A stretch of 64,000 nt of DNA from Haematobia irritans (Eukaryota; Arthropoda; Insecta; Diptera; Muscidae). Where the stretch lies: contig NC_134398.1 of NCBI RefSeq assembly GCF_050003625.1, positions 70,192,891-70,256,890 on the forward strand, read 5' to 3'. This document shows, piece after piece, positions 36,097 to 47,167 of the stretch. The position numbers and the translations under genes were made by a program. The notes below the pieces were generated by a model that was not told where the DNA came from, did no database searches, and worked only from the letters and a program-made list of their open reading frames with translations. Every line of letters begins with the position of its first letter. The first letter of the stretch is position 1.

Positions 36097-36694
36097 AGTT
36101 ACTGGCAAAGTGACCAAAATTTTTAAAAGAATATGCACGTTTGGAAATATCTCTTTATTGCACTCTCCAAGTGCTTCCATCGCTGAATTAGGCAGGTTCT
36201 TTTCGCAGGTTTTGCGCCATTTCATTTACACATGTGTGTTTGGCTGTTTCGTTGTTGTTGCTATGGCCAAACAAAGCGAGTCATGTTCACAAAAAGAACA
36301 ACAAACACACATAAAAAACAGCAATACATTTTCCAAAAATGAAAATTGTGGTGCGAGAACAAAAACAATTTATTTTTTCGACCGTCGTTTGACGGGCTTT
36401 TCAACTAGTATTCTAGGATTTGTGCAAGTTTTATAGGTAAGCGTTTTCAAAATAAAACCTTCAGCTTTCCTTCAACATCTTCGACAAGATTTTTCTATGC
36501 AGCTAAAAATATATATTTATTTATATAAAAATATTCATTCATTTCGGGGGGGGTTTGATCCCCCTCATCCCCCCCCCTGAATACGGCCTTGATCAAAGGT
36601 ATAACAATCCTTTATACAACTAAGAAATTTTTCGTGCAAAACAAGTCAATTTTCTATAACCACCAGTATTTTATTTCAAAAAATTATTTTTATA

Positions 36695-36725
36695 CTAGCC
36701 TTCCTGGCACTCGAAAATCGAGTGC
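36695..36725 (-). terminator. Second Helitron 3' terminus
   Basis: On the minus strand: hairpin GCACTCGA / TCGAGTGC with a 3-base loop (36725-36707), an 8-base spacer, CTAG (36698-36695), then T. Same geometry as the Helitron end at 9598-9627. The element would extend to the right from here; its 5' end and any coding are not visible, so it is probably a short non-autonomous Helitron. This is a transposition end. Confidence 0.6.
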
Positions 36726-36999
36726 ATTGTAAGCCTTTAACTGGTGGTATAAAGGTCCTAGATGATATGGAACTCTAGCGAATTCTATATCCACATATCA
36801 TACAATTTACACACTTCGCTTTAGTTAGTTTTTAAAACAGTCTTCTGTAACTGATATTTTACATTGTTCTTCTATAGTGTGTGCAAGTAAAGTTAAATCG
36901 GAGTAGTGGTACACTATTTATACAAATGTAACCACACTTTTTTAGAAAGTTTTATAAAATGTAATGTTCCTTTAAGTTACTCATTTGAGGTTGGTTCAA

Positions 37000-37255
37000 A
37001 GTTCGAGTTCATCCGCTTAAATTGAGAATAAATCTGTAAGAAGAGAAAGAAATTACAACTTTTTTGAAAAACATTATTATAACTTGGTGAGGAATGGTCC
37101 AAAGCATAATTTTAAAAATCCAGCGTGCAATAATATTAGGCTAACATAAAAACATGTAAAAAGTTTTTTTCTTTAAAATTGATTATTAAAGAAAAGTAAC
37201 AGTGAAAAAAGACTATTTTAGTGTGATAATGTGAACTTAATACCCACCTTTATTG
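37000..37255. mobile_element. MITE with AAGTTCGAGTT ends (diverged copy)
   Basis: Begins CAAAGTTCGAGTTCATCCGC and ends GTGAACTTAATACCCACC. The internal GGTCCAAAGCA and TTAAAATTGATTATTAAAGA parallel the copies at 13602 and 40848. Confidence 0.5.
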
Positions 37256-39009
37256 AAAAATTATAAAAACAAACTTTTCGCATACTCTAAATTTTTATAA
37301 AATGGAATTTTTAAAGCCATTCGGATCAGATTTATACAAATTGAACAACAATTTTTTCATCAAATATGTATTAGTTTAAATAAATAATAAAAAATCGTAT
37401 TTTTAACAATTTTAATTTTTAGTTTAAAACCAGACGGATAATAAATATATCCCTATTATAACATCCATATTTGTTGTATATGATCAAACACATATTATGG
37501 ATTTCAATTAAAGCAAAATAATTTATTGTTTCAAAATTTCTCAAGCGAAATACGTGTAATAATAGTATTGCTAACTCCTTTAAAAATATGTACGGCTAAC
37601 TGATCATTTCAGTACTAAAACAAAAAGCCGTCCATCTCACTCCCCCACCCACCTTATCTATTACAATCGTTTGTCTATACAAAAAAAAAAAAAAAACATT
37701 ATGTTACCCCCATTGCTAAAACTCCCTCTCTTCCCTCTATCACTGTTCTCTCAAAATATTATTTCTATAGAAAATTTTGTTAAAATTTTATTTCTATAGT
37801 AAATATTGTAAAAATTTTAGCTAAACTAACGCTAAATTTAACTTATTTTTATTGGAAAAAAATATATTTGTATATAGTTCAATTTTATTATTATTTTTCG
37901 AAATTTTCCAAATCCCAATGAAATTTTATTAAGTATATGTCAAACATTTCATGAACTAAACGTGGGTATTAAGTTCAATGATCGTACACGTAAATTAAAT
38001 GTGATCTAACGCAAAAGAAAATTTTCATACGATGCCCAAATATAGTAACAATGAACTACAGTATGGTTAAAATGGTTATGAATTGTCGCCAATGATGTTG
38101 TTCTTTACTTTTTTTTTTCTATGAGAGGGCGTAATTTCGGGAGTTGTAGTTATAAAGTACACCAGAGTATTAAATTTCCCTGGTTTTAACAACGCTTAGT
38201 GAAAATCTCAAAACATAAATTATAATTTATTTCAATTTTCGAACGGTGTAATGTATTTAGTTCGTTCTTGCTATAAAACAGTTTACTTTTTCTGTGAATG
38301 TACATAGACATTTCATACGAACATTTTATTCTCTTTTACAATTTCGTATGAAATTTGTAGTTATCCAAAATATACCCCCATTGTAACAACCATATATCCA
38401 TACATGGCATCCCTATAGAAACAGGCTTAACAAAATTAAAATTAAAATGATGTAATTTATTGTTTAAATTTTCTTGAATAAAATTAGTATAATATAACTT
38501 TTCAAAATTACTATTTCTAACGCCTTTAGAAATATATACGGTGTAATTTATTTAGTTCATTCTTACATAAACATTTCATACGTACATTTTATTCTCCTTT
38601 ATACTGTCGTATGAAGTTTTAGTTATCAAAAATATACCCCCATTGTAACAAACATATATCCGTATATGGCATCCCTATATCAGCAGGCTTAAATAAATTT
38701 AAATTAAAATAATGTAATTTATGTTTCTAAATTTTACAAAATATTACTTTTCAAAATTACTATTGCTAAATATCACAATGGACTGAATAGTCTAAGTGAG
38801 CCTGAATCTTTAGAAATATATACGGCTAACAGATCACGTAAAATATAAAACCACACTCCCACACCCACCCTATCTATTATCATCTTACAATTCTATTATT
38901 CCCATTGCTTTAGCTCCCAATCAACTCTCACATTATCATTCTCAAGCTTACTCTCCCCCATGCCAACATAACAAAAGCCAACATACAATGAGCACACACC
39001 CATCCAAAC
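37256..39009. repeat. Degenerate tandem repeats, no gene
   Basis: Three diverged units, near 37440, 38370 and 38630, each with ATACCCCCATTGTAACAA-like, ATCCATACATGGCATCCC-like and AAATTAAAATAATGTAATTT blocks. The rest is AT-rich. A stray piece of the LINE/SINE tail sits at 38772-38810. Short frames here are chance. Confidence 0.55.
38772..38810 (+). repeat. Stranded LINE/SINE 3' tail fragment
   Basis: tatcacaatggactgaatag plus tctaagtgagcctgaa inserted between 'attgcta' and 'tctttagaaatata'. The neighbouring tandem unit at 38510 lacks it. There is no CCTAA tail and no SINE body. Confidence 0.75.
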
Positions 39010-39017
39010 GCTACAAC

Positions 39018-39907
39018 CAGGGATGGAAAATGCAGTACTATAGTACTTTTTTCAATACTTTTTCACCTTGGTCAGTACCGTAGTACCGCCGAGAATGATT
39101 TAGTACCTTTTGTGTATACAGTTGTACCATAATAGTTTTGACAAAATATTTTAATATTTTGAGAAAGTCTTTAACAAACTTATTTACTAATGGTCTTTTA
39201 CAAAATTTTGTCAAAATTTTATTTCTATTGAAAATTTTGTCAAAATTTTATTCTATTGAAAATTATATCAAAATTTTATTTCTATAGAAATTTTTGTCAA
39301 AATTTTATTTCTATAGAAAATTTTGTCAAACTTTTATTCTATTGAAAATTGTATCAAAATTTTATTTCTATAGAAAAATTTTTTCTAAATTTTATTTCTA
39401 TAGAAAATTTTGTCAAAATTGTATTCTATTGAAAATTGTATCAAAATTTTATTTCTATTGAAAATTTTTTCAAAATTGTATTTTATTGAAAATTTTTTTC
39501 AAAATTTTATTTCTATAGAAAATTTTTTTCAAAATTTTATTTCTATAGAAAATTTTGTCAAAATTTTATTTCTATAGAAAATTTTGTCAAAATTTTATTT
39601 CTATAGAAAATTTTGTCAAAATTTTATTTCTATAGAGAATTTTGTCAAAATTTTATTTCTATAGAAAATTTTGTCAAAATTTTATTTCTATAGAGAATTT
39701 TGTCAAAATCTTATTCGATAGAAAATTGTGTCAAAAATTTATTTTTATTTTTACTATTTTTTTACAATACTACGGTAGTCTTTGTAAGAAAAAGCTCTTG
39801 ACAATAATCTTCCAATGAATTTTTTGTTGAAATTTAATAAAAAGTACTTTTTCGCTCAAAAAGATACCGTTTTTGTACTTTCTTAGAAATTGTAGTTTCC
39901 ATCCCTG
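39018..39907. mobile_element. hAT-like element H4b, CAGGGATGGAAAAT family
   Basis: 890 bp. Left end CAGGGATGGAAAATGCAGTA; right end (mirrored) CAGGGATGGAAACTACAATT. Exact duplication gctacaac at 39010-39017 and 39908-39915. Same family as H4a, including the subterminal AGTACTTTTTTCAATACT words. Its middle is a long satellite array. Confidence 0.92.
39195..39745. repeat. 29-bp satellite array inside H4b
   Basis: About 18 units of TTTTGTCAAAATTTTATTTC plus TATAGAAAA, some shortened. The central units (about 39535-39700) are nearly identical, which suggests recent slippage or unequal exchange. Confidence 0.92.
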
Positions 39908-39915
39908 GCTACAAC

Positions 39916-40401
39916 AAACCAAACAACAACTCTCTCGCTCTCACTCTCAAACTACAACACAACAACGACAACAACGTCAATAATTTTAGAAAAATGCAAT
40001 TTTCTCCATGAAAAATGCATCAATTTAAAAAATTATTGCGATTCGCCATATCTACAGAAAATTACCTTTCATTTGATACCAAATTTTACGCATACTACCC
40101 CCGCACAAGCCCACAATATGTACCCAAAAAAAAAAAAAGGGTAGCGTATTAATATATATATAATATAATATAATATTACACAAAACTATGGCTTATGATA
40201 TACAATAAAGGAAATATTTTTATTCGTACGTTGGATGCAGTTACTTGTCGGTAGTTAGTAATTGCTTCTTCAAAAGAGTAATATTCTATGTTATTAGGAC
40301 TAAACTAATTTAAATTTTTCATGTTTTCTACCCATATGAAAGATATATGTGGCATAAGTTGCTATATTCATTGAATTGTTGTCTAATTTCATCGATTTTG
40401 G
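39916..40401. other. No gene seen
   Basis: CA-rich then AT-rich sequence with an ATATAATATAATATAATAT run near 40155. No motif recognised. It may include the outer end of the right copy of P. Confidence 0.4.
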
Positions 40402-40740
40402 CTAACTTTTGTTGGGCGGATTTGTCTTATAAGCATCTGAAATTGCAAAGTTATACAAAATATAAGAAAAATATTATCAAATTCTATCGTACATATTGAT
40501 TTTTAACTTACGGTTTTCAAGAGTATTTCCTAGAACCAATAAGGATATCAGCTTAGTTAGCATTAAACAGTGAGAATATTCCAAAAAATTACCATTATAA
40601 GGCCTGTCTACCAGCAAGTGAAAATAATTATTTTTAATAAATCGAAATTTTTGTTGTTGGTCGGACAAAATACCGTTTATTGGAAATCTTACCACATTTA
40701 AAAATCCATCCAGTAGGTACATTATTGGAATCATATCCAT
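40402..40740 (-). CDS. Candidate two-exon gene of element P (unknown function)
   Basis: Not recognised. The ATG at 40738-40740 opens a frame (MDMIPIMYLLDGFLNVVRFP; later KNNYFHLLVDRPYNGNFLEY). A splice donor GTAAGT lies at 40511-40506 and an acceptor TTTGCAATTTCAG ends at 40437. Joining them gives a short second exon (AYKTNPPNKS) and a TAG at 40402-40404. A further acceptor-like TATATTCAG lies near 40775. From it another frame reads ENVPLVHGYDSNNVPTGWIF and FKCGKISNKRYFVRPTTK, so the true frame is uncertain. The left copy keeps NNYFH and NGNFLE (13990-14060) but has a stop and a deletion. Confidence 0.3.
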
Positions 40741-40847
40741 GGACTAATGGGACGTTTTCGAAATTATTCTCTGAATATATTTGAAATAAAAAATATTATA
40801 AAATTAGGCATAATTTCCACTTTTCAGTATAGCATTTAGTATTTAAG

Positions 40848-41066
40848 GTGGATATTAAGTTCGAGTTTAGCGGCTAAAATCGCAATTTTCATAATAAGTT
40901 TTCATTAATAATACATTATAAAAAAATAATCTTTATAAAAAACTTGGTTTGGGTTATTCTCCATCAAGTTATATTTAAATTTGTATCGAAGACGTATAAT
41001 TTTATACTTTTCTTAGTAGTTTATTTTTAATTTTAGCGGCTAAATTCGAACTTAGTACTCACCTGT
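40848..41066. mobile_element. MITE with AGTTCGAGTTTAGC ends (copy 2)
   Basis: Mirror image of 13602-13815 at the same position of element P. It begins ggtggatattaagttcgagt and ends attcgaacttagtactcacc. Both ends match as inverted repeats. Confidence 0.65.
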
Positions 41067-41331
41067 AGGAATTGCTGTAACATAAAAAATATAGATTCAA
41101 AAAAATGGTTGCATCTCCAACCTGTGATCCAGATCATGCTATTACCACTCATGTTTAGATCATCCTATTACCACTCATGTTGTATATTTTTTATGTAAAT
41201 CAATTAAAAATCCGCACTAATTTTAAACTATTAACAGAAATATACAGTTCCTTAATCTGTTATTTGTTTTTATCAATAAAAAGCGTTTTTGATTTCTGTA
41301 ACATCACATCATTCACTTCTCAGTTTCTAAA

Positions 41332-41542
41332 ATGTTTCGAAATAAATGTATTTTCATTAATAAACCATGTCTGCATTTCATAAATGCATCAACAGAACTG
41401 AATGCAGCAATAAAACTCAAAGACACAAATAGTCATAAAGGATACATAAACCGTAAAGAAAAAAACTCAACATATACACAAGATCCCTTTCTGATCTCGC
41501 TATTGCAAGAAAACAACTCTCACCACAAAAGATACCAACAAC
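41332..41542 (+). pseudogene. Element P hypothetical frame, right copy (cut by H5)
   Basis: Starts MFRNKCIFINKPCLHFINAS and follows the 98-aa frame of the left copy (STELNAAIKLKDTNSHKGYI). It lacks the block HQYRTKYFTKFKPRV and is cut by H5 after about 70 codons. The remaining codons (IPTTH) resume at 44216. Confidence 0.4.
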
Positions 41543-41559
41543 TAGAGGTGTGCGCGTGA

Positions 41560-42115
41560 CACGAAATTTTCGTGACACGCGTGATTCACGCGTGAGTCAC
41601 GTGATTCGTGAATGAAATTTTGACCAAATCACGTGAATGTGCGTGAATGGGACTGAACAAAAATGTGTCGTGCGTGATCGTGCGTGAACATCAAATTCTG
41701 TTCGTGAATGTAAATTTTTTTCAAAATCAATTTTCAATTTTTTTCAAAATCACGCTCACGACAAAATTCACGTTCACGAAAAAATTCACATTCACGAAAA
41801 ATTCACGCTCACGACAAAATTCACGCTCACGAAGAAATTCACGTTCACGAAGAAATTCACATTCACGAAAACTTCACACTCACGATGACATTCACGTTCA
41901 CGAAAAAATTCATGTTCACGAAAAATTCACGCTCACGAGAAAATTCACGCTCACGAAGAAACTCACATTCACGAAAAATTCACGCTCACGATGAAATTCA
42001 CGTTCACGAAAAAATTCACATTCACGAAATAATTCACCCTCACGAGAAATGACACGTTCACGAGCCTATTTACGCTCACGACAAATATTATATTTACAAA
42101 AACGTCTTGCTCACG
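41560..42115. repeat. H5 left subterminal array
   Basis: First CGTGAATGTGCGTGAATGG words, then, from about 41750, TTCACGTTCACGAAAAAA-type words in the opposite sense, repeated roughly every 20 bases with small variations. The frame at 41647-41994 (SRSRRNS repeats) is only this array translated. Confidence 0.9.
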
Positions 42116-42130
42116 ATAAAAATTATGTAT

Positions 42131-43682
42131 GAACAAGTAAGTAAAGTCTAAAGTCGGGCGGAGCCGACTATATTATACCCTTCACCACTATGTAGACTCT
42201 CAACCACTTCAAATTTGCTGGGAGCTATATAAAGGTTTGCATTTCCAGATACAAATACTTTTAATGGAGACAATTTAAATTACAATTTAAATCGGCTAAC
42301 GCCCTGGGATGAAACACAATGTTAACATAGTAAAAAAATATGAGAAATATGAAGCGAGAGAAATTTTAATGCAATTATACAAAAGAGCATTTATGATTGA
42401 TCAGGTGATACATATGTATTCGAGATATAGGGCAATTTTAGTAATATTTACAATTTTTGATACTTAGCAGTGGCGACTTTACAGGGATATTGGTTAGATC
42501 CCGCCAAGATATATAGTCAAGTATGGGTTATGATATATTATTTGGTCAAGTCGGGCGACTTGGAGCCTTATTTAAAACTCAACCGTTCTGTGGAAATTCT
42601 GGCATTACAGTGTTTAGGATATGACTAAGATATGGGGAAATCATCACAGAATTTTGTGTCAAGTGTGGGAATTTTTGCCATATTTGTATAAACCGGAAAA
42701 ACGAATATATGGAGGCTTTATCTAAATCTGAACCAAATTAGATCAAACTTGACACACTTAAATATCATATTAAATATATTCTCTGAGGAAACTATCCAGT
42801 CAATTAGAGGAAAATCTCATTGAAAATAGGTCTAAAATATGAAACAGTCTACCATATTTCCCCAACTGGTGTACATATAATGGGAGCTATATATAATCTG
42901 AACCGATTTCGACTAAATTTGACATGCATAGTTAGAATAATAATTCTGTTATCTCTGCAAAATTTCACGTAAATGGGTGTTTAACTTTGGCCCCCGTAGT
43001 CATTTGAGTATAAATCGGGCGAAAGATATATATGGGAGCTATATCTAAATTTGAACCGATTTCAACCAAATTTGGTACACTTATCGATACTATTAAACGT
43101 ACTCCCTGTGCAAAATTTGAACTAAATCACGGCAAAACTCTGGCTTTTGAGGGCATATAAGTGCAAATCGGACGAAAGATATATATGGGAGCTATATCAA
43201 AATCTGAACCGATTTCAATCAAATTTACCAAGCATTGGTAGAATGTCAATTCTACTCTTTATGCAAAATTTCACGAAAATCGGTAGTAACCTTTGGCCTC
43301 TTTGTTCATATGAGTCTAAATCGGACGAAAGATATATATGGGAGCTATATCTAAATCTGAACCGATTTAGCTGATATTTTGCAAGTTTTTCGAGACTCAT
43401 AAAATATTCGGATGTACTGAATTTGAAGAACATCGGTTGATAAATACGCCAATTATGACCAGATCGGGGATAAATATATATGGCAGCTATATCTAACTCT
43501 GAACCGATTTTTTCCAAAATCAATAGCGATTGTCTTTGTCCCAAAAAACGACCCTATGCCAAATTTGAGGACGATCGGACTTAAACTGCGACCTGTACTT
43601 TGCGCACAAAAATACATGAACAGACAGACAGACAGACGGACGGACAGACAGACAGACAGACAGACGGACATCGCTAAATCGT
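42131..43682 (+). repeat. Family C repeat inside H5
   Basis: Starts GAACAAGTAAGTAAAGTCTA, hairpin GTCGGGCGGAGCCGAC, TATTATACCCTTCACCAC. About seven units with GATATATATGGGAGCTATAT and CTAAATCTGAACCGATTT. A GACA/GACG run occupies 43620-43675. The terminal CAGGGTATAA end is missing; CGTGA words resume directly. Confidence 0.8.
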
Positions 43683-44198
43683 GAACCTTCGTGAGTTGCA
43701 TTTTACATCGTGAGCGTGGATGTACGTTTCATTGTTCGTGAACGTGCGTGAGTAGTTTTTTTTCGAATCGTGAGTGTGCGTGAATAAGTTTGTTGTTCGT
43801 GAACGTGCGTGAGTTGATATATCCCGTCGTGAGCGTGCGGTAGTCACTATTCTGCAATCGTGAGTGTTTATCTTTGCAGGATTTTGGTTCGTGAACGTGA
43901 GTGAGCGTGAATCAATAAAAACCTTCGTGCGTGAATGTTACGAATTCATTCGTGAGCGTTCGTGAGTGTGAGCAATTCAAAAACGGGCGTGCGTGATCGT
44001 GCGTGAATGTTACGAATTCATTCGTGAGCGTGCGTGAGTGTGAGCAATTCAAAAACGGGCGTGCGTGATCGTGCGTGAATGTTACGAATTCATTCGTGAG
44101 CGTGCGTGAGTGTGAGCAATTCTAAAACAGGCGTGCGTGATCGTGCGTGAATGACATTTTGAATTTGTGAGCGTGCGTGAGTGTGCGTGAAAAATCCC
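43683..44198. repeat. H5 right subterminal array
   Basis: GTGAACGTGCGTGAG-type words. At about 43935-44130 a ~67-bp unit (gagcaattcaaaaacgggcg onward) is repeated three times with almost no change, a recent local amplification. Confidence 0.9.
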
Positions 44199-44241
44199 TC
44201 ACGCGCACACCTCTACCAACAACACACACGGAACATTACAT

Positions 44242-45695
44242 CAGCGTTGCCACTACGAAATTTTATTTTGGACCAAATTTTTTCCAAAATCGGACCAAAA
44301 TTCCCTCCAGCGGACCAAATTCCCAATTTTGAAGAAACATACTTGAAAAAATATTTTATCGTTGTACATAATGCTTTTATTAAAAAAGTATAGTAAATCA
44401 GAAAGGACTGATATGATTTAGTGGTTGACATCAAAACATCGACTTTTCAACTTTTTTTTAAATTTGAAAAAAATTACTTTTTGAAAAGGTCGAATTTTAA
44501 AGTCAATGTTAGTTGACATTGACTTCTGTGTGAATTCTGTGATTGAAATGGTATCTAATCCCACACCGAAAAAAAGCATTCACGGCTCCAAAGATTTTGT
44601 CTTTACGCTAATGATTTTGGTATTGATTCCGAGCTACACTCAAAAAAAAAAAGTGAACTCTCTATTTCACTAAAGCCAATTTAACTTTATTTTAGTTCAT
44701 GGAATTATTATATTTCATGGAATTTCCTTAACTCTAATAATTTTTTGCGAACATTAGTTAAATTAACTAAAAAACAGGACGAAATTATACACAAGTTAAG
44801 CATTAAGATTTACTAAATTCGTATTTCTCACAACATAGTTCCTTATTTATTGTTATTTCTTTAAATTTGTAAAATTTACTACAAATGCGTCCATCATGAA
44901 CTTCCTATGTCACTAAAGATATTCTTGCAATTTTTAACTCCAATTTTTTCCTTTAAACTACAAAATTTTCTTTAACAAATAGAAAAAATAATTATATCTA
45001 ATAAATTTTCTTGAATTTGTCGAAAAATATTTACTTATTTTTGTGATATTGGCATGATGCCAGCGTTTGTAATACTGTCTACACTGAAAAAAGCATGCAC
45101 GGTTCCAAAGATTTTGTCTTTAGTTTAACAATTTTGGTATTGATTCCGAGCTAAAGAAGCGGAGAATAAAAGCAAGGATATTTTTTAAGACACAATTCTA
45201 TTTTAAATTAGGGTTTTGCGTATTTGCTTCTAGGAAGCAAATTTTAATTATTTGTTTTTTCAGTTTTTTTTTCATATGCTATCAACGTCTTTTAAAAACG
45301 AGTTAACGACAACTTTATTTTCCAAATTCAGACTCGACTTCCAGTAGAAATTATGCTATGTTTCAAGTAAAAAAAAAATTTTCAGAAATATTAGAGCCAT
45401 TTTGACTTTAGTAAAACGAAATTTTCTTCCATGTTATGATACTTAACTATAAGGACTTCACTGAAAAGTTTATAGACTTTTGGACAAGGAAAAAACTTTA
45501 TTTCAGAAAAATACATATACTATTGAATACGTGATAGAAATTTTAAATACTAGAAACAATTTATAAATTTGACCAAATTTATGGAAATGGACCAAAATGG
45601 ACCAAATTTCGTTTGGTCCGACCATCGGACCAAATTTAAAAATTAAAAATCTTTTGGACCACTTTTGGTCCGATCGGACCAAAACGGCAACGCTG
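44242..45695. mobile_element. hAT-like element H6 with GGACCAAA words
   Basis: 1,454 bp, ends CAGCGTTGCC / GGCAACGCTG, duplication cattacat (44234-44241) / cattccat (45696-45703). At least three GGACCAAA words occur at the left and more than eight in both orientations at the right. It carries a MITE at 44637-45078 and AT-rich filler. The first 10 bases equal those of H9 although the subterminal words differ. Confidence 0.85.
44637..45078 (-). mobile_element. MITE, CACTGAAAAA family (copy 3, truncated)
   Basis: Begins CACTCAAAAAAAAAAAGTG after TA and is the reverse complement of 8275-8790 as far as the TTTGTGATATTGGCATGATG block. The far end is missing. A ~70-bp stretch with CGGCTCCAAAGATTTTGTCT lies on both sides (44565-44636 and 45083-45165). 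Confidence 0.65.
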
Positions 45696-46319
45696 CATTC
45701 CATTGTCTCTATAATCAAAACAACCAACAACAGCATAAATGACGCAATAACAAACACAAACAATCATACGAAATATACACAAAATGTCTCTAAAAACTCC
45801 CTCACATAATGCAATGATTTCATTAATCTCTTCTCACTTCATTTTCCAGTAGCGCGTTTATTGATTAGTTGGAATTCTATCTATAACTACTTTTTATTCT
45901 ACTTTATCTAAAATTTTCAATGTGTCGAAAAACACCCCAACATATAATAAAAAGGGAAATAATCTGTAGGTAGCCATCATACGAATCGGTAATGTCGTTA
46001 AGTTAATTTTTACTACAAATTTTTTTTTCCATACAAAATTTTTTCTTAGTAAATTGTCCACATTTCATAATAAGATTTTTATATTGCCCATGTATTTTTA
46101 TAATAGAATCAACGATGCATTAACTACTGTGTTGGAAATTTATTTAAGGAAAATCCTTCCCATTGCGTAGTTAGTGAACTAAAAAACATTTACTGAATAA
46201 AGTTTTCCTTTAGCTAAGTTAATTTTCGTTGTGGTTACAAAAAATGAACTATATTACAGTCAATTTGTTGAAAGTTAAAATGGTCCTTAAATTTAAAAGA
46301 CTCTTTTTTTCTGTGTAGA

Positions 46320-46545
46320 AATAAAAATTTGGAAAAAGTTTTTATAAATAAGTTTCTATATAAAATAGAAATAAAATTTTGAGAAAAAAAATTTTTTTTT
46401 TTGACAAAATTTACTAAAGACATAATATTTTCTATAGAAATAAAATTTTGACAAAATTTTCTACGGCAATACAATCTTGGCAAAATTTTCTATAGAAGTA
46501 TTTGTTTGTTAGATGTGTGATAAGATTTTCTTTAAATTTTGGTAG
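46320..46545. repeat. Satellite array (29-bp unit)
   Basis: Diverged units with AAATTTTGACAAAATTTTC and CTATAGAAATAA, immediately beyond the end of element P. The left copy of P also has such an array just outside its CACAG end (6735-7207), so P inserted into the array or was copied with it. Confidence 0.75.
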
Positions 46546-47167
46546 ATTTTTTGTGACCGTGGTTACCACCAGAGATGGTCTGTATCAAACATTTTAAGGT
46601 TTGCGACTGTCGCAAAGATGTAAACGTCGTAAACGTCACATACACGTCGTAAATGTAGAAAAAGTAGCAAACGTCGCAAACTCCAAATACTTCAGATAGG
46701 CAGCGAATAATATCCAAGATGATGATATATGCGAAGAAGTATCAATTCTCAGGAATGTTCATAAAATTATTAACGAGTTTAAAAATCTTGAGAATATAGT
46801 TATTTCAATTGGAAACTCGAAGCCAAAATTACTATAAACTACTCGATGGAGGTCGGTACTCGCTCATAGTTAACCTTTCACAAATTACTGCAGAAACTGG
46901 AAGGAAGGAAAACTACTTAAGTCTTATATAAGTGAATTGCTGTTTAGAGAAAATTTTATAAAATCACTTTTTGGCTTATTACTAATTAAAAATTTTCAAA
47001 ATTGTAGCTAGTCATTCGTTGATGCAGCTAAAGCTTGGACCACGAAAACCAAGAATAGTTTGAAGTTGTGAATGAGAGATATAAATCTAGTAGAGTTTTG
47101 AATAAATACAATATAAAATATTTTTTGCATACCTATTATCGGGGAGCTTAACTACATTAAATTAAAA

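Larger units (their letters stand above)
34581..36591. mobile_element. hAT element H3 with coding remnant
   Basis: 2,011 bp, ends CAAGGCCGTA / TACGGCCTTG, exact 8-bp duplication atcaaagg at 34573-34580 and 36592-36599. G-rich runs (GGGGGGGG) lie just inside each end. It contains the end of a hAT transposase gene, interrupted by H4a. Confidence 0.88.
41543..44215. mobile_element. hAT-like element H5 with CGTGA arrays
   Basis: 2,673 bp. Perfect 17-bp inverted ends TAGAGGTGTGCGCGTGA / TCACGCGCACACCTCTA and an exact 8-bp duplication ccaacaac at 41535-41542 and 44216-44223. Each end opens into ~500 bp of CGTGAATG/TTCACG words in mirrored orientation. A family C repeat fills the middle. There is no transposase, so it depends on one made elsewhere. 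End sequence and 8-bp duplication fit hAT. Confidence 0.9.
40402..46315 (-). mobile_element. Element P, right copy (inverted, twice interrupted)
   Basis: Inverted relative to 7210-14086. It ends at 46315 with TTTTTTTCTGTG and TA. Shared segments are about 40480-40847, 41067-41542, 44216-44241 and 45696-46315. Insertions H5 (41543-44215) and H6 (44242-45695) split it. Each insertion site is shown empty by the left copy (ataccaacaacacacaagga and gaacattccaga on that strand). The outer end near or below 40402 was not found. Confidence 0.65.

Noticed and set aside
39195..39745. CRISPR-like array (29-bp period)
   Set aside because: Units are directly adjacent with no unique spacers, and this is a eukaryotic genome.
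40477..40740. Single-exon gene call for the 87-aa frame
   Set aside because: Splice sites and a competing upstream frame make an intact single-exon gene unlikely; kept only as a candidate two-exon model.
41647..41994. Serine/arginine-repeat 'protein' (SRSRRNS)
   Set aside because: It is the CGTGA/TTCACG array of the hAT-like element translated; it has no start context and differs from the other side of the element.
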